DNA of 64,000 nucleotides from Streptomyces omiyaensis (GCF_014650895.1 NZ_BMVV01000002.1:124001-188000), one strand, 5' to 3'. Positions 46,544-55,959 are shown, counted from the first letter of the stretch. A program made the numbers and translations. Notes: generated by a model from the sequence alone, not told the origin.

Positions 46544-48129
46544 AGCAGGTCCTCGGGGGTCACGGCGTCGGGGAGTTCGCCTTCGGCGGAGCGCGGCGGG
46601 CCGCCGTGGGTCCACGGCGTGTCCTCCGGGTCGGGCAGCTTCGGCCCCACCCGCGTGTCGTGCTCGAAGAGCGTCCAGGCGATCCGCTCGCCCTTCTCCG
46701 GCACCGTGCCCTCCGCCGGCTCCTTCGCCCGGCCCATCCTGTCCAGCAGCCGCAGCACCAGGGAGCCGTCCTCCTCGCGGGCCACGAACTCCGCCGCCTG
46801 CGGCTTGCCGCCCAGCGAGCGGTACACCCGCACGCCCGCGTCCAGGTGCGGGCGGTCCTCGGTGCGGACCGTGAGCAGCGGGCGCGGCGCCGGCCGCCTC
46901 GACTCCGTCCACGCCATCAGCACCTCGGCGACCTCGCCGGTGAACGCCTCGCCGGACAGCCGGCGCCCGGCCAGCACCAGCGGGTCGTCCAGCGCCTCCT
47001 GGGCGTCCAGCTGCCCCTGCGCCTGCTCGCGCGCGGCGAGCTTGGCCGCGGCGGTCACCGCGTCGTCCCGGCGCGGCTGCGGCGGCTCCCCGGCGGCGAT
47101 CCGGTCCCGGTGCGCGGTGAACGACCAGCGGTCCCGGGTCCACCGGTCGGCGACCCGCGCCCCCTCGGGCAGCTCCCGCAGCAGGCCGAGCGCCCGCCAG
47201 ACGGCGTCCCAGGCGGGCTTCAGCTGCGAGGCCACGAGCCGGCGCACCTCCCGCTCGGCGCGGTGCAGGCCGGCCAGGGCCGCCTCGGCCGCCTCGCCGT
47301 CCTCGGCGGCGCCGACCGCCTGCCGGGCCCGGTCGTAGGCCTCGATCGCGGGCGCGAGGAGCTGGTTGTCGAAGGCCGGGTCGGTGGCGGGCCCGGCCGG
47401 CGGGCACAGCAGCTGTCCCCGCTCGTCCCGCCCCAGCTCGGCCCGGTGCGCCCCCACCGCGCCCGGCTCGTCCCCGGCGGGGTCGATCCAGGCGAGCAGG
47501 GCCCCGAGGTGCTGGTCCTCCAGGGAGGACTGGCCGGTGGCCCAGTGCCGGTTGAGCAGGTCGGTCGCCGCGAGCAGCAGCGAGGAGCCGGGGACCCGGG
47601 CCCGCTCGCCGTAGTGGGTCAGCCAGCGGCCGAGCAGCGGCACGCGCGGCGGCGCCGGGTACGGCGTGTCCGGGTCCTGTTCGGCGGTGCGCCGGAACCG
47701 CGTGGACCGCCCGAGGAGCCGGACGTACTCGATCCCGGCGCGGCTCGGCACGATCAGCTGCGGCGCGTCGGCGCACAGCTCGACCTCGACCCGGGACTTC
47801 GTCCCGGTCTCCGGATCGGTCCGGTTCTTCTCGACCAGTTCGACGGCCTCGGTGTGCCCGTCGACGTACGGCAGCACCTCCTCGGCCAGCTCGGCGAGGA
47901 AGGCGAAGCGCAGCTCCCGGTCCCGGGGCTGCGGGACCACGAGGAGCCGCGGCTCCTCCGGGTCGGTGCCGACCAGCGCGCCGAGCGGGGCGCCCGCCTC
48001 GCCGGCGGTGGTCAGCGGCACGAGGACGAGGGGCCGCGCCGAGAGGTGCCGGTGCCGGACGGTGGCCAGGGGCTGGGCCCGGCCCGCCTCCACGGCCTCC
48101 ATCCGGGCCAGGTGCGCGATCAGCGACAT
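46540..48129 (-). CDS. Unknown protein encoded between nuclease and helicase
   Basis: A 529-residue protein starting [54 protein letters not shown]. The first 200 residues look compact (LLVVPQPRDRELRFAFLAELAEEVLPY; VEVELCADAPQLIVPSRAGIEYVRLLGRSTRF); the middle is helical with Arg/Ala-rich stretches (HRAEREVRRLVASQLKPAWDAVWRALGLLREL). No Walker, nuclease or HTH motif is seen. It overlaps the nuclease gene by 10 bp and the helicase by 4 bp, so it is likely a structural or DNA-binding subunit of the same machine. Confidence 0.78.
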   Translation of the reverse strand: MSLIAHLARMEAVEAGRAQPLATVRHRHLSARPLVLVPLTTAGEAGAPLGALVGTDPEEPRLLVVPQPRDRELRFAFLAELAEEVLPYVDGHTEAVELVEKNRTDPETGTKSRVEVELCADAPQLIVPSRAGIEYVRLLGRSTRFRRTAEQDPDTPYPAPPRVPLLGRWLTHYGERARVPGSSLLLAATDLLNRHWATGQSSLEDQHLGALLAWIDPAGDEPGAVGAHRAELGRDERGQLLCPPAGPATDPAFDNQLLAPAIEAYDRARQAVGAAEDGEAAEAALAGLHRAEREVRRLVASQLKPAWDAVWRALGLLRELPEGARVADRWTRDRWSFTAHRDRIAAGEPPQPRRDDAVTAAAKLAAREQAQGQLDAQEALDDPLVLAGRRLSGEAFTGEVAEVLMAWTESRRPAPRPLLTVRTEDRPHLDAGVRVYRSLGGKPQAAEFVAREEDGSLVLRLLDRMGRAKEPAEGTVPEKGERIAWTLFEHDTRVGPKLPDPEDTPWTHGGPPRSAEGELPDAVTPEDLL

Positions 48130-49283
48130 GCGGCGGCCCCCGCCTCGTCCAGCGCCTCCTGCCGCAGGGCCCGGGCCCTGCGCAGCGCCGCCACCGCCGG
48201 GTCCTCCGGGTCGCCGTGCTCGCCGCGGGCGGCGCCGAGCACCGCGCCGACCGTGGTCAGCCCGCCCAGCTCGCCCCGCACCGCGCGGCCCAGGGTCTGC
48301 ACCGCGTCCGCCTCGCGGGCCCGCGACCGGCAGTGGAAGCCCATCTCGCAGGCGGCCAGGCACTCCGGCGCGTAGGCGTGCGGGACGGCCTCCACGGCCG
48401 CCTCCAGCCGCTCCGCCGAGCACTCCCGCACGTCGAAGCTCAGGCCCTCCGGCAGCGCCTCGGCGATCTCCTCGATCCGGGTCAGCCGCTCCAGCTGCCG
48501 CCGGGTCACCGCGCGCTGCTTGCGCACGTCCACCACGGAGGCCGTCGGCAGGTTCGAGAAGTCCTTGGGGCAGACCAGCAGCACCGCGTGGCCGACCTCG
48601 GCGCCGTCGGTGAGGGCCGCCACCCGCTCCAGCGCCAGCACGTACACCGCCGCCTGCCGGGCGGCCGCGCCCACCTTCGCCGCGTCCGCCGCCCCGTCGA
48701 CCATGGGGAACGACTTGATCTCCACGACCGTCCACCGCCCGGCCGGGTCGACCACGACGGCGTCCGGCTCCAGGTGCACGGGCGATCCCGCCACCTCCAG
48801 GGTCAGCAGCGGGTGGTCCAGCAGCGTCCACCCGCCGGCCGCGGTCGCCTCGCGCAGCGCGAGCGCGGTGCGCGCGGTCCGCCCCTCGGGCCCGGACGCC
48901 GACAGGTCGGGCACGGAGACGGCCCCGGGGTCCTCCACGCCGAAGAGCCGCAGCAGTTCCCGTCCGCCGTCCGCCTTCACCTTCGCCTCGAAGCTGTTGC
49001 CCCGCACGATCGCGAACTGGGACTGGCCGAAGGGGGCCGGCGACCCCAGCCGGGCCGCGAGCGCCCCCTTGTCCACCCCGGCGCCGTCGAGCAGCGCGCG
49101 CCGCCTGCACCCCGGGTTCGCGGCCAGCGCGGCCAGCGCCCGGGCGTCCAGCGGGCGCGGCGGGACGGCCGGGCCGCGCAGCTCGGCGAGTCTCTCCCGC
49201 GTCCTGCGGCGGCTCGCCGGGGTCGGCACGGGGTCCGTCGTCTGCGGCGGCCGTGACCCGCCGGCGTCCAGGGATGCGCTCAC
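48120..49283 (-). CDS. Cas4/RecB-like PD-(D/E)XK nuclease with Fe-S-type cysteines
   Basis: A 387-residue protein from GTG 49283. The nuclease core is [22 protein letters not shown], with D174 and the E188-x-K190 pair; the RecB-like helix carries Q210 and Y214 (ARQAAVYVL). RGNSFEAKV (94-102) matches the N-terminal RecB/Cas4 contact. One N-terminal Cys (C59, NPGCRRR) and three C-terminal ones (C308, C312, C318; [11 protein letters not shown]) repeat the four-cysteine 4Fe-4S arrangement of Cas4 and AddB. It is followed, with overlapping genes, by an unknown protein and an SF1 helicase. No CRISPR array is present. Confidence 0.83.
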   Translation of the reverse strand: MSASLDAGGSRPPQTTDPVPTPASRRRTRERLAELRGPAVPPRPLDARALAALAANPGCRRRALLDGAGVDKGALAARLGSPAPFGQSQFAIVRGNSFEAKVKADGGRELLRLFGVEDPGAVSVPDLSASGPEGRTARTALALREATAAGGWTLLDHPLLTLEVAGSPVHLEPDAVVVDPAGRWTVVEIKSFPMVDGAADAAKVGAAARQAAVYVLALERVAALTDGAEVGHAVLLVCPKDFSNLPTASVVDVRKQRAVTRRQLERLTRIEEIAEALPEGLSFDVRECSAERLEAAVEAVPHAYAPECLAACEMGFHCRSRAREADAVQTLGRAVRGELGGLTTVGAVLGAARGEHGDPEDPAVAALRRARALRQEALDEAGAAACR

Positions 49284-49453
49284 CCGCGGAAGTCTCGCAT
49301 CCGCCACCGACAACGCGGGCGCGTTCGGCCGCGGGGACACCGGGAGTTCGCGCCCGGGCCACCTGCGCGATGATGGGGGGACCCTCCGGAAGGGCACCCG
49401 AAGGAAGGGCACGCGTTCCCCCGTATCCGCGCAATCTCTGGAGAGCACCGTCC

Positions 49454-50050
49454 ATGGCACCGCGCATCCTGCTCGCCCGACACGGCCAGACCGAGTGGTC
49501 GCTCCTCGGACGCCACACCGGCAGGACCGACATCCCGCTCCTCGACGAGGGCCGGCGCGGCGCCGAGCTGCTCGGCGAGCGTCTGCACCGCGGCCCCTGG
49601 CGGGGCCTGCCCGGCGTGGAGGTGCGCACCAGCCCGCTCGTCCGGGCGAGCGAGACCTGCGGCCTGGCCGGCTTCGGCGACCGCGCGGAGCCCTGGGACG
49701 CGCTGATGGAGTGGGACTACGGCGCCTACGAGGGGCTGACCCCGGCCCAGATCCAGGAGATCCGCCCGGGCTGGCTGATCTGGCGCGACGCCGTTCCGGA
49801 GGGCGAGTCGCTGGCCGAGCTGTCGGCCCGCGCCGACGAGGTCGTCGAGTGGGCCCGTTCGGCCGACCGGGACGTGCTGGTCTTCGCCCACGGGCACATC
49901 CTCCGGTCCATCGGCGCCCGCTGGCTCGGCGAGGACGTCTCCTTCGCCGGCCGCATCCGCCTGGACCCGACGAGCCTCTCGGTCCTCGGCTGGGCGTACG
50001 GCGCGCCGGCGATCGCCCGCTGGAACGACACGGGGCACCTGGAGGCCTGA
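49454..50050 (+). CDS. Histidine phosphatase (phosphoglycerate-mutase-like)
   Basis: A 198-residue enzyme. The phosphohistidine loop is [12 protein letters not shown] (residues 5-16), with the second His in [13 protein letters not shown] and a Glu/Arg set in [11 protein letters not shown]. These are the marks of the branch-1 histidine phosphatases, which remove phosphate from sugar phosphates or phospholipid-type substrates. No partner is seen; it starts 170 bp from the divergent nuclease operon. The substrate cannot be told. Confidence 0.9.
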   Translation: MAPRILLARHGQTEWSLLGRHTGRTDIPLLDEGRRGAELLGERLHRGPWRGLPGVEVRTSPLVRASETCGLAGFGDRAEPWDALMEWDYGAYEGLTPAQIQEIRPGWLIWRDAVPEGESLAELSARADEVVEWARSADRDVLVFAHGHILRSIGARWLGEDVSFAGRIRLDPTSLSVLGWAYGAPAIARWNDTGHLEA

Positions 50051-50066
50051 TCCCGGGTGCGGGCGG

Positions 50067-50103
50067 CGGATCCCCCGTCCGGTCCCGCCGGGCGGGGGAT
50101 CCG
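50067..50103. terminator. Terminator between histidine phosphatase and regulator genes
   Basis: Perfect 11-bp stem CGGATCCCCCG / CGGGGGATCCG around a 15-base loop, between two convergent genes. Confidence 0.75.
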
Positions 50104-50118
50104 GGATCCCCCGCCCCC

Positions 50119-51405
50119 TCACACCCCCGTGAGGATGAGGCGGGTCTCGGCCAGCAGGCCCCGGATCCGCGCCGACGCGATCCCGTCCAGGGAGTCGGCC
50201 ACCCGCCGCGCCTCCGCCTCGGCCTCGTCGCGGCGGCCGGCGCGGGCGAGGTTGCCGGCGAGCTGGGCGCGGTAGAGGGCGAGGTTGCGGGCGAAGCGGG
50301 GGTGCTGGAGGACGGTGGCCCGGTGGGAGTGGCGGGCGGCGCGGGTCCAGTCGCCGAGCGCGGCCCAGCAGTGGGACTCCAGGGCCTCCAGCTCGGGTTC
50401 GCCGAAGAAGGACATCCACTCGGGGTCCTGGTCGGCGTGGCCGTGGCCGAAGTGGTCGTGGGCGCGGCCGAGGCACTCCTCCGCCGAGGAGCGGTCGCCG
50501 AGTCCGGCCCAGGCGGCGGCCTCGCGCAGGGAGAGCAGGGCGAGCAGCCGGGGGGAGTCGAGCGGGCCGGCGGCCCGCAGTCCGGCCTGGGCGGCGCGGA
50601 CGGCCTCGCGGTAGCGGCCGGTGTCGCGGGCGAGGAAGGACGTGTTGCAGAAGGCGTGTGCCTCCAGGGCCGCGTTCCCGGAGACCCGGGCGGTGGCGAG
50701 GGCCTCGGCGTAGTGGGAGCGGGCGTCCTCGTGGCGGCCCGAGTCGTGGGCGAGCCAGCCTACGGAGAGCGACAGCTCCCCGGCGCCGGCGAGCAGCCGG
50801 TCCTCGGTGGAGCGGCGGGCCGCGGTGCCCCGGTCGAGCAGGGCGTAGGCGGTGCGGAGCGGCTGGGCGGCGACCTTGTAGAGCCCGTCGGCGCCGTGCC
50901 GGTCGTCGAGCAGGCGGATGCGCCGCACGGCGTCCTCGACGGCGAGGACCTCGGCCTCGCCGATGCGGTGGGTGCCGCGGGGGCTGGGGATCGCCGCGGC
51001 GGTGCCGCCGAGTCCCCAGGAGACGGCCGCCAGGGTGGCGGTGCCGCTCGTCATGAATGCGCGACGCAGCACGTCGCTCTCCTCATCGTTCCGGGTCGGG
51101 AGGGCGGGGGGCCCCGAGGCCCCGGCCGGGGCGGCCTGCCGTCGGCCGCGCACCGCCTCCCGCGCAGAGAAACCCAGGTCGGCAAGGTTCAGCCCGGGGA
51201 ACATGTGCAGGAAGACCCGCTCGTACGCGTAGTTGGGGCAGCGGATCTCGCCCGCCTCCACGCGCCCGATGTAGCGGGCGTCGCACGCGACCTGTTCGCC
51301 GATCTCCCGTGCCGCCCGGCGGACCAGGGCGGCGAACTCCGCCGGGGAGTGCTGTCCGCGGAGCCGTCGGAAGGCGAGATTGGGAACTGCCCGTGACATG
51401 GCCAT
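50119..51405 (-). CDS. XRE-like regulator with TPR-type helical domain
   Basis: A 428-residue protein from ATG 51405 (GGAGAGGG upstream; a second ATG follows at 51399). Residues 3-75 (FRRLRGQHSPAEFAALVRRAAREIGEQVACDARYIGRVEAGEIRCPNYAYERVFLHMFPGL) form a helix-turn-helix. A hydrophobic RRAFMTSGTATLAAVSWGLGGTAAA (about 118-145) follows, then TPR-like pairs (HYAEALATARVSGNAALEAHAF; RYREAVRAAQAGLRAAG). It resembles Streptomyces developmental regulators of the NsdA group, but this is uncertain. It reads divergently from a small prim-pol-like gene, a pairing seen often in this genus. Confidence 0.82.
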   Translation of the reverse strand: MAMSRAVPNLAFRRLRGQHSPAEFAALVRRAAREIGEQVACDARYIGRVEAGEIRCPNYAYERVFLHMFPGLNLADLGFSAREAVRGRRQAAPAGASGPPALPTRNDEESDVLRRAFMTSGTATLAAVSWGLGGTAAAIPSPRGTHRIGEAEVLAVEDAVRRIRLLDDRHGADGLYKVAAQPLRTAYALLDRGTAARRSTEDRLLAGAGELSLSVGWLAHDSGRHEDARSHYAEALATARVSGNAALEAHAFCNTSFLARDTGRYREAVRAAQAGLRAAGPLDSPRLLALLSLREAAAWAGLGDRSSAEECLGRAHDHFGHGHADQDPEWMSFFGEPELEALESHCWAALGDWTRAARHSHRATVLQHPRFARNLALYRAQLAGNLARAGRRDEAEAEARRVADSLDGIASARIRGLLAETRLILTGV

Positions 51406-51630
51406 GGCCGAGCCCTCTCCTGGTGCTGCCGGGTGTTCCGGCGGCATGAACGTACCTGTTGTGACGGGATGCCTACGCAGAGTTTGGATACAAATCGGAT
51501 ATCTCGCCTGCGATCTGCCATGAACTGCCATCCTTTGCGGCGGCGTGCCGCCGTAGCCGTTGACGCGCACGGGCGTTGAACCGTATGGGAGAGACGGAAC
51601 GTGTCTCCTCTGGGAAGCGAGGAGGGGTCC

Positions 51631-52095
51631 ATGTCCGAGAACGCCACGCCTTTCGAGACGCCCGTGACGACCGCGACGCCCGTGACGACCACCCACACCG
51701 CCCCCGCCCCGGCGGCCGGCGGCGACGAGCCCTGCGACCTGGTGACCGTGCCCGCCCGGCAGGGCCTGGAGGCCGTCGACATCCTCCGCCGCCGCGGCGC
51801 CCCCGCCGTCGGGCCCGTGCTCCACGACGGCGCCTGCGACACCCTGGGCTTCCTCGTCCCGCCCGGCACCGCCGCCGCCTGGGACCTCCCCGGCAGCGCC
51901 TGCACCCGCACCTCGGGCCGCGGCCTGCGCCTCCCCGAACTCCCGGAACTGCCCGGCCCCGCGGGCGCCGCCCCCCGCCCCGCCGGCTGGCTGCTCCCGC
52001 CCGGCGACACCGACCCCGTCACCGACCCCGCCGTGCTGCGCCGCGCGCTCGGCGAGGCGGCCCGCCTCATCGAGGCGGCCGACGGCTGTCACTGA
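51631..52095 (+). CDS. Small primase/polymerase-like protein paired with the TPR regulator
   Basis: A 154-residue protein from ATG 51631 (GAGGAGGGG upstream). After a Thr/Pro-rich start, DLVTVPARQGLEAVDILRRRGAPAVGPVLHDGACDTLGFLVPPGT lines up with the prim-pol-like protein at 42610 (FDVLTVDPVFGRRMLDRLW, GPVAAHRGRMLLFAAPGT). No catalytic acids are seen. It lies divergent from the TPR regulator, as such small proteins often do in this genus. Function is unknown. Confidence 0.72.
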   Translation: MSENATPFETPVTTATPVTTTHTAPAPAAGGDEPCDLVTVPARQGLEAVDILRRRGAPAVGPVLHDGACDTLGFLVPPGTAAAWDLPGSACTRTSGRGLRLPELPELPGPAGAAPRPAGWLLPPGDTDPVTDPAVLRRALGEAARLIEAADGCH

Positions 52096-52161
52096 CCCTT
52101 CCGCCCCGCCTCCACCCCGGCCCCGGCCCCCTCCGGTCCCGAACCGGCCGATAATGGGCGG

Positions 52162-53025
52162 ATGGCCAGGAACAAACAGCGCGAGCGGGCGGCGGCCGGC
52201 GCCGTCTCCGAGACCGTCGACGGCGGACTCGCCGAACTGATACCCGACCGCGACCGCCCCCGCGCCTGGACGCTGCTCCTCGACGGCGCCCCGCAGTCCC
52301 ACGTGGACCTCGACGACCCCACCGCGCTCACCTTCGAGTACCAGCGGCGCCTCGGCCACGTCGCCGACCTCGCCGCCCCGCCCGGCCGCCCCCTCCAGGC
52401 CGTGCACCTCGGCGGCGGCGCCTTCACCCTCGCCCGGTACGTCGCCGCGACCCGGCCCCGCTCCACCCAGCAGGTCGTCGAGATCGACGAACCCCTCGTC
52501 CGCCTCGTCCGCCGCGCGCTGCCGCTCGACCCCGGCGCCCGGATCCGGGTCCGCGCCACCGACGCCCGCGCCGGACTCGCCAAGGTCCCGGACGGCTGGG
52601 CCGACCTCGTCGTCGCGGACGTCTTCCGCGGCGCCCGCACCCCCGCCCACCTCACCAGCACCGAGTTCCTGGCCGAGGTGCGGCGCGCGCTGCGGCCCGG
52701 GGGCACGTACGCCGCCAACCTCGCCGACGGCCCGCCGCTGGCCCACCTCCGCGGCCAGATCGCCACCGCCGCCGCCGTCTTCCCCGAACTGGCCCTGATC
52801 GCCGATCCGACCGTCCTGCGCGGCCGCCGCTTCGGCAACGCGGTCCTGGTCGCCTCCGACCGCGAGCTCCCCGTCGCCGACCTGACCCGCCGCGTCGCGG
52901 GCGACCCGCACCCCGGCCGGGTCGAACACGGCCGCGCCCTCGCCGACTTCACCGGCGGCGCGGCGCCGGTCGCCGACGCGCACGCGAAGGCCTCACCGGC
53001 CCCGCCGCCCTCCGTCTTCCGCTGA
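52162..53025 (+). CDS. Spermidine-synthase-like (PABS-domain) methyltransferase-fold protein
   Basis: A 287-residue protein. The Rossmann-like motif is QAVHLGGGAFTLARYVAATRP, where spermidine synthases have the GGGDG motif, followed by VVEIDEPLVRLVRRALPL (acidic loop) and WADLVVADVFRGARTP with its DVF motif. It lacks the N-terminal membrane region of fused spermidine-synthase transporters. The degraded motif suggests a substrate other than putrescine. It starts 66 bp after the previous gene and ends 11 bp before the convergent one. Confidence 0.8.
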   Translation: MARNKQRERAAAGAVSETVDGGLAELIPDRDRPRAWTLLLDGAPQSHVDLDDPTALTFEYQRRLGHVADLAAPPGRPLQAVHLGGGAFTLARYVAATRPRSTQQVVEIDEPLVRLVRRALPLDPGARIRVRATDARAGLAKVPDGWADLVVADVFRGARTPAHLTSTEFLAEVRRALRPGGTYAANLADGPPLAHLRGQIATAAAVFPELALIADPTVLRGRRFGNAVLVASDRELPVADLTRRVAGDPHPGRVEHGRALADFTGGAAPVADAHAKASPAPPPSVFR

Positions 53026-53036
53026 GCCGCCGCGGC

Positions 53037-53636
53037 TCAGGCCCTGCGCTCCTCGATCTGCACGCGCGGGGCGGAGTCGTGCCACAGGCAGAAGACCGAC
53101 ACCTCCCGGTCGCCCTGGGTGAAGCTCACCCGGATCCACGTCGGCTGCTTCCACACCTGCATCTGCCAGCCCGAGGCCGGGATCGCCGAGACCAGCTCGG
53201 CGGAGGTCTCGCCGAGGTCGAAGGTCACCCGGCCGCCGTCGGACGGGAAGCTCTGCACCCGCGAGGAGGACGGCGCGGCCGGCGGGGCGGTCGTCGGCGC
53301 CGGGGCGGTCCGGGGCGCCGACGGACTGCCGGTCCCGGCCGCGCCGTCCGCCGTCCGGGTCGCCGCCGGTGAGGGCGGCGGGGACGACGAGGCGGGCGGG
53401 GCCGGGGGAGTGGTCCGCGGGCGGCGGGTCGAGGCCGTCACCGGATCGCCGAGGGCGGTCTCGACCGGGGCCGGGCCGGCCGCCGTGGTGTTGCCCGGCA
53501 GCGGCAGGGCGCGCGGCGGGTCGTAGACCGTGCCGGACAGCACCGTGTGCACCCCCCACCAGGAGAGCGTGACCGCCGCGCCGGTGGCGAGCGACCAGGC
53601 CAGGGCGTGAACGAGTCCTCTTCGCATCCCGGCCAT
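53037..53636 (-). CDS. Membrane-anchored extracytoplasmic protein of unknown function
   Basis: A 199-residue protein from ATG 53636 (ATG 53627 is possible). One N-terminal membrane helix (LVHALAWSLATGAAVTLSWWGVHTVL) is followed by a Pro/Thr/Ala linker of about 90 residues and a beta-rich C-terminal domain (GGRVTFDLGETSAELVSAIPASGWQMQVWKQPTWIRVSFTQGDREVSVFCLWHDSAPRVQIEE). The family is not recognised. It reads divergently from an OmpR-type two-component system, so a link to its signal is possible. Confidence 0.75.
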   Translation of the reverse strand: MAGMRRGLVHALAWSLATGAAVTLSWWGVHTVLSGTVYDPPRALPLPGNTTAAGPAPVETALGDPVTASTRRPRTTPPAPPASSSPPPSPAATRTADGAAGTGSPSAPRTAPAPTTAPPAAPSSSRVQSFPSDGGRVTFDLGETSAELVSAIPASGWQMQVWKQPTWIRVSFTQGDREVSVFCLWHDSAPRVQIEERRA

Positions 53637-53715
53637 ACTGCACCACGCCCGTCCGGCGCGTACCGGGAGGTGGGGAGTGCCCGGGGCGTCACACGGATGG
53701 CGTACGGTGCCGCCC

Positions 53716-54417
53716 ATGGCAAGTGTGCTCGTGGTCGAGGACGACCAGTTCGTGCGCTCCGCCCTCATCCGGCAGCTGACGGAAGCCTCCTACACGGTAC
53801 GGAGCGTCGGCACGGCACTGGAGGCGCTGCGCGAGGTCGCCCATTTCCGCTTCGACGTGGTCGTCCTGGACCTCGGTCTGCCCGATCTGGACGGGTCCGA
53901 GGCGCTGAAGATGCTGCGCGGGATCACCGACGTGCCGGTGATCATCGCGACCGCCCGGGACGACGAGGCGGAGATCGTCCGGCTGCTGCACGCCGGCGCC
54001 GACGACTACCTCGTCAAGCCCTTCTCCGTCGAACACCTCACCGCCCGGATGGCCGCCGTGCTCCGCCGCGCCCGCGCGGTGTCCGGGGACCCCGCGCCGA
54101 CGACCGAGCTGCGGGTCGGCGGACTCGCCATCGACCCGCTGCGCCGCCAGGCCGAACTCGACGGCGTCCCGCTCGACCTGACCCGGCGCGAGTTCGACCT
54201 GCTCGCCTTCCTCGCCGGCCGGCCCGGCGTGGTCGTCCCCCGCAAGGAGCTGCTGGCCGAGGTGTGGCAGCAGGCCTACGGGGACGACCAGACCATCGAC
54301 GTCCACCTGTCCTGGCTGCGCCGCAAGCTCGGCGAGACGGCGGCCCGGCCGCGCTACCTGCACACCCTGCGCGGCGTCGGCGTGAAGCTGGAGCCGCCGC
54401 GGGAGCACCAGCCGTGA
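53716..54417 (+). CDS. OmpR-type response regulator
   Basis: A 233-residue regulator. The receiver has the acidic pair at residues 8-10, phosphoacceptor Asp52 in VVVLDLGLPDLDG and Lys in ADDYLVKPFS. The winged-helix output domain is DLTRREFDLLAFLAGRPGVVVPRKELLAEVWQQAYGDDQTIDVHLSWLRRKLGE. It is followed 16 bp later by its sensor kinase. A direct-repeat element downstream of the kinase could be one of its targets. Confidence 0.93.
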   Translation: MASVLVVEDDQFVRSALIRQLTEASYTVRSVGTALEALREVAHFRFDVVVLDLGLPDLDGSEALKMLRGITDVPVIIATARDDEAEIVRLLHAGADDYLVKPFSVEHLTARMAAVLRRARAVSGDPAPTTELRVGGLAIDPLRRQAELDGVPLDLTRREFDLLAFLAGRPGVVVPRKELLAEVWQQAYGDDQTIDVHLSWLRRKLGETAARPRYLHTLRGVGVKLEPPREHQP

Positions 54418-54433
54418 GACGGGAGCGCCGGCC

Positions 54434-55825
54434 GTGAGATGGGCCCTCGTCAAGGTGTCGCTGGCCGTCACGGCCATGGTCGTGATCGCCTTCGCCGTCC
54501 CGCTCGGCCTCGTCGTCAAGGAGATGGCCCGCGACCGGGCGTTCTCCAACGCCGAGCGGCGCGGCGCCGGGCTCGCCCCGGTCCTCGCCATCACCACCGA
54601 CCGGGTGGAGCTGGAGAAGGCCGTCGCCACCACCGAGGACGGCTCCGCCGGCCGGCTCGCGATCCACGTCCCGCCCGTCGCCCCGGGCGACCAGGCCCTG
54701 GAGATCGGCACCCGCCGGGCCGAGGTCGAGGACCTGGAGGCCACCCGAGCCCTGGGCCGCGCCTCCATCGCCGAGGTCCCCGGCGGCTACGTCCTGCTCC
54801 AGCCGACCGCGCTCAGCGCCGCCCAGGTCGTGGTCGTCGAACTCTTCGTCCCCGAGGGCGAGGTGACCAACGGCGTCGCCACCGCCTGGCTGGTCCTCGC
54901 CGGCGTCGGCGTCGCCCTGATCGTCGGCTCGCTCGCCGTCGCCGACCGGCTCGGCGTCCGCATGGTCCGCCCCGCCCAGCGGCTCGCCGGCGCCGCCCAC
55001 GAGCTCGGCGAGGGCCGGCTCGGCGTGCGCGTCGCCGAGGAGGGTCCGCCCGAACTCAAGTCGGCCGCCGTCGCCTTCAACTCCATGGCCGACCAGGTCG
55101 TCCAGCTCCTCGCCAACGAGCGCGAACTCGCCGCCGACCTCTCCCACCGGCTCCGCACCCCGCTCACCGTGCTCCGCCTCAACGCGGCCTCGCTCGGCTC
55201 GGGCCCCGCCGCCGACCAGACCCGGGCCGCCGTCGAGCAGCTGGAGCGCGAGGTGGACACCATCATCCGCACCGCCCGCGAGGCCAAGCCGCAGACCACC
55301 GCGCCGACCGGCCCCGGCGCCGGCTGCGACGCCGCCGAAGTGGTCCGGGAGCGCATGGAGTTCTGGTCCGCGCTGGCCGAGGACGAGGGGCGGCTGGTCC
55401 GCCTCGCCGGCGTCGAGCGGCCGGTACGGATCCCGGTGGCGCGCCCCGAACTGATCGCCGCCCTCGACGCCCTCCTCGGCAACGTCTTCCGGCACACCCC
55501 GGAGGGCACCGCCTTCTCCGTCGACGTCCACAACGGCGACGACGCGGTCATCGTCCTCGTCTCCGACGCCGGGCCCGGCATCGCCGACCCGGACGCCGCG
55601 CTCGCCCGGGGCAACAGCGGCACCCGGGCGGGTTCCACGGGCCTCGGCCTCGACATCGTGCGCCGCATGGCCGAGACCACCGGCGGCGACGTCCGGATCG
55701 GGCACTCGGTGCTCGGCGGCACCGAGGTGCGCATCTGGATCGGGCTCGGCGGCCACCGCCCCGGCGGCTCCGGCGGCCACCGCTCGCACCGGCCGGCCCG
55801 CCGCCGCAAGACCGGCCGGCGCTGA
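54434..55825 (+). CDS. Sensor histidine kinase (OmpR partner)
   Basis: A 463-residue kinase from GTG 54434. Two membrane helices (residues 5-30 and about 145-170) flank an extracytoplasmic domain of about 115 residues. HAMP (RMVRPAQRLAGAAHELGEGRLG) precedes the phosphoacceptor ERELAADLSHRLRTPLTVLRLN and the N-box LDALLGNVFRHTPEGT; VLVSDAGPGI and TGLGLDIVRRMAE complete the ATP site. The kinase's tail is His/Gly/Arg-rich. Its signal is probably at the envelope. Confidence 0.93.
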   Translation: MRWALVKVSLAVTAMVVIAFAVPLGLVVKEMARDRAFSNAERRGAGLAPVLAITTDRVELEKAVATTEDGSAGRLAIHVPPVAPGDQALEIGTRRAEVEDLEATRALGRASIAEVPGGYVLLQPTALSAAQVVVVELFVPEGEVTNGVATAWLVLAGVGVALIVGSLAVADRLGVRMVRPAQRLAGAAHELGEGRLGVRVAEEGPPELKSAAVAFNSMADQVVQLLANERELAADLSHRLRTPLTVLRLNAASLGSGPAADQTRAAVEQLEREVDTIIRTAREAKPQTTAPTGPGAGCDAAEVVRERMEFWSALAEDEGRLVRLAGVERPVRIPVARPELIAALDALLGNVFRHTPEGTAFSVDVHNGDDAVIVLVSDAGPGIADPDAALARGNSGTRAGSTGLGLDIVRRMAETTGGDVRIGHSVLGGTEVRIWIGLGGHRPGGSGGHRSHRPARRRKTGRR

Positions 55826-55847
55826 ACCTTTCGTGGTTCCGATGGCT

Positions 55848-55868
55848 TCCTTAAGCGGACCCTAAGGA
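55848..55868. promoter_or_regulatory. TCCTTA-N9-TAAGGA element upstream of the CBM2-GH18 gene
   Basis: Perfect 6-bp arms separated by 9 bp. It also contains TTAAG (55851) and CTAAG (55862) in direct orientation 11 bp apart, the spacing OmpR regulators prefer. It lies 22 bp after the kinase stop and 91 bp before the chitinase ATG. Control by the two-component system is inferred. Confidence 0.5.
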
Positions 55869-55959
55869 TCCCGACCGGCGTCAGGAGTGCGGCATTCGTC
55901 CGGTTCCCGGGCGCTAGCGTGCTGCCGCACCCCACCCCCGCTCCACGGAGGCAGCACGC

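Noticed and set aside
45197..49283. Type I CRISPR system because of the Cas4-like nuclease
   Set aside because: No repeat array and no cas1, cas2 or cas3 is present. Cas4 similarity is of fold and cysteine pattern only.
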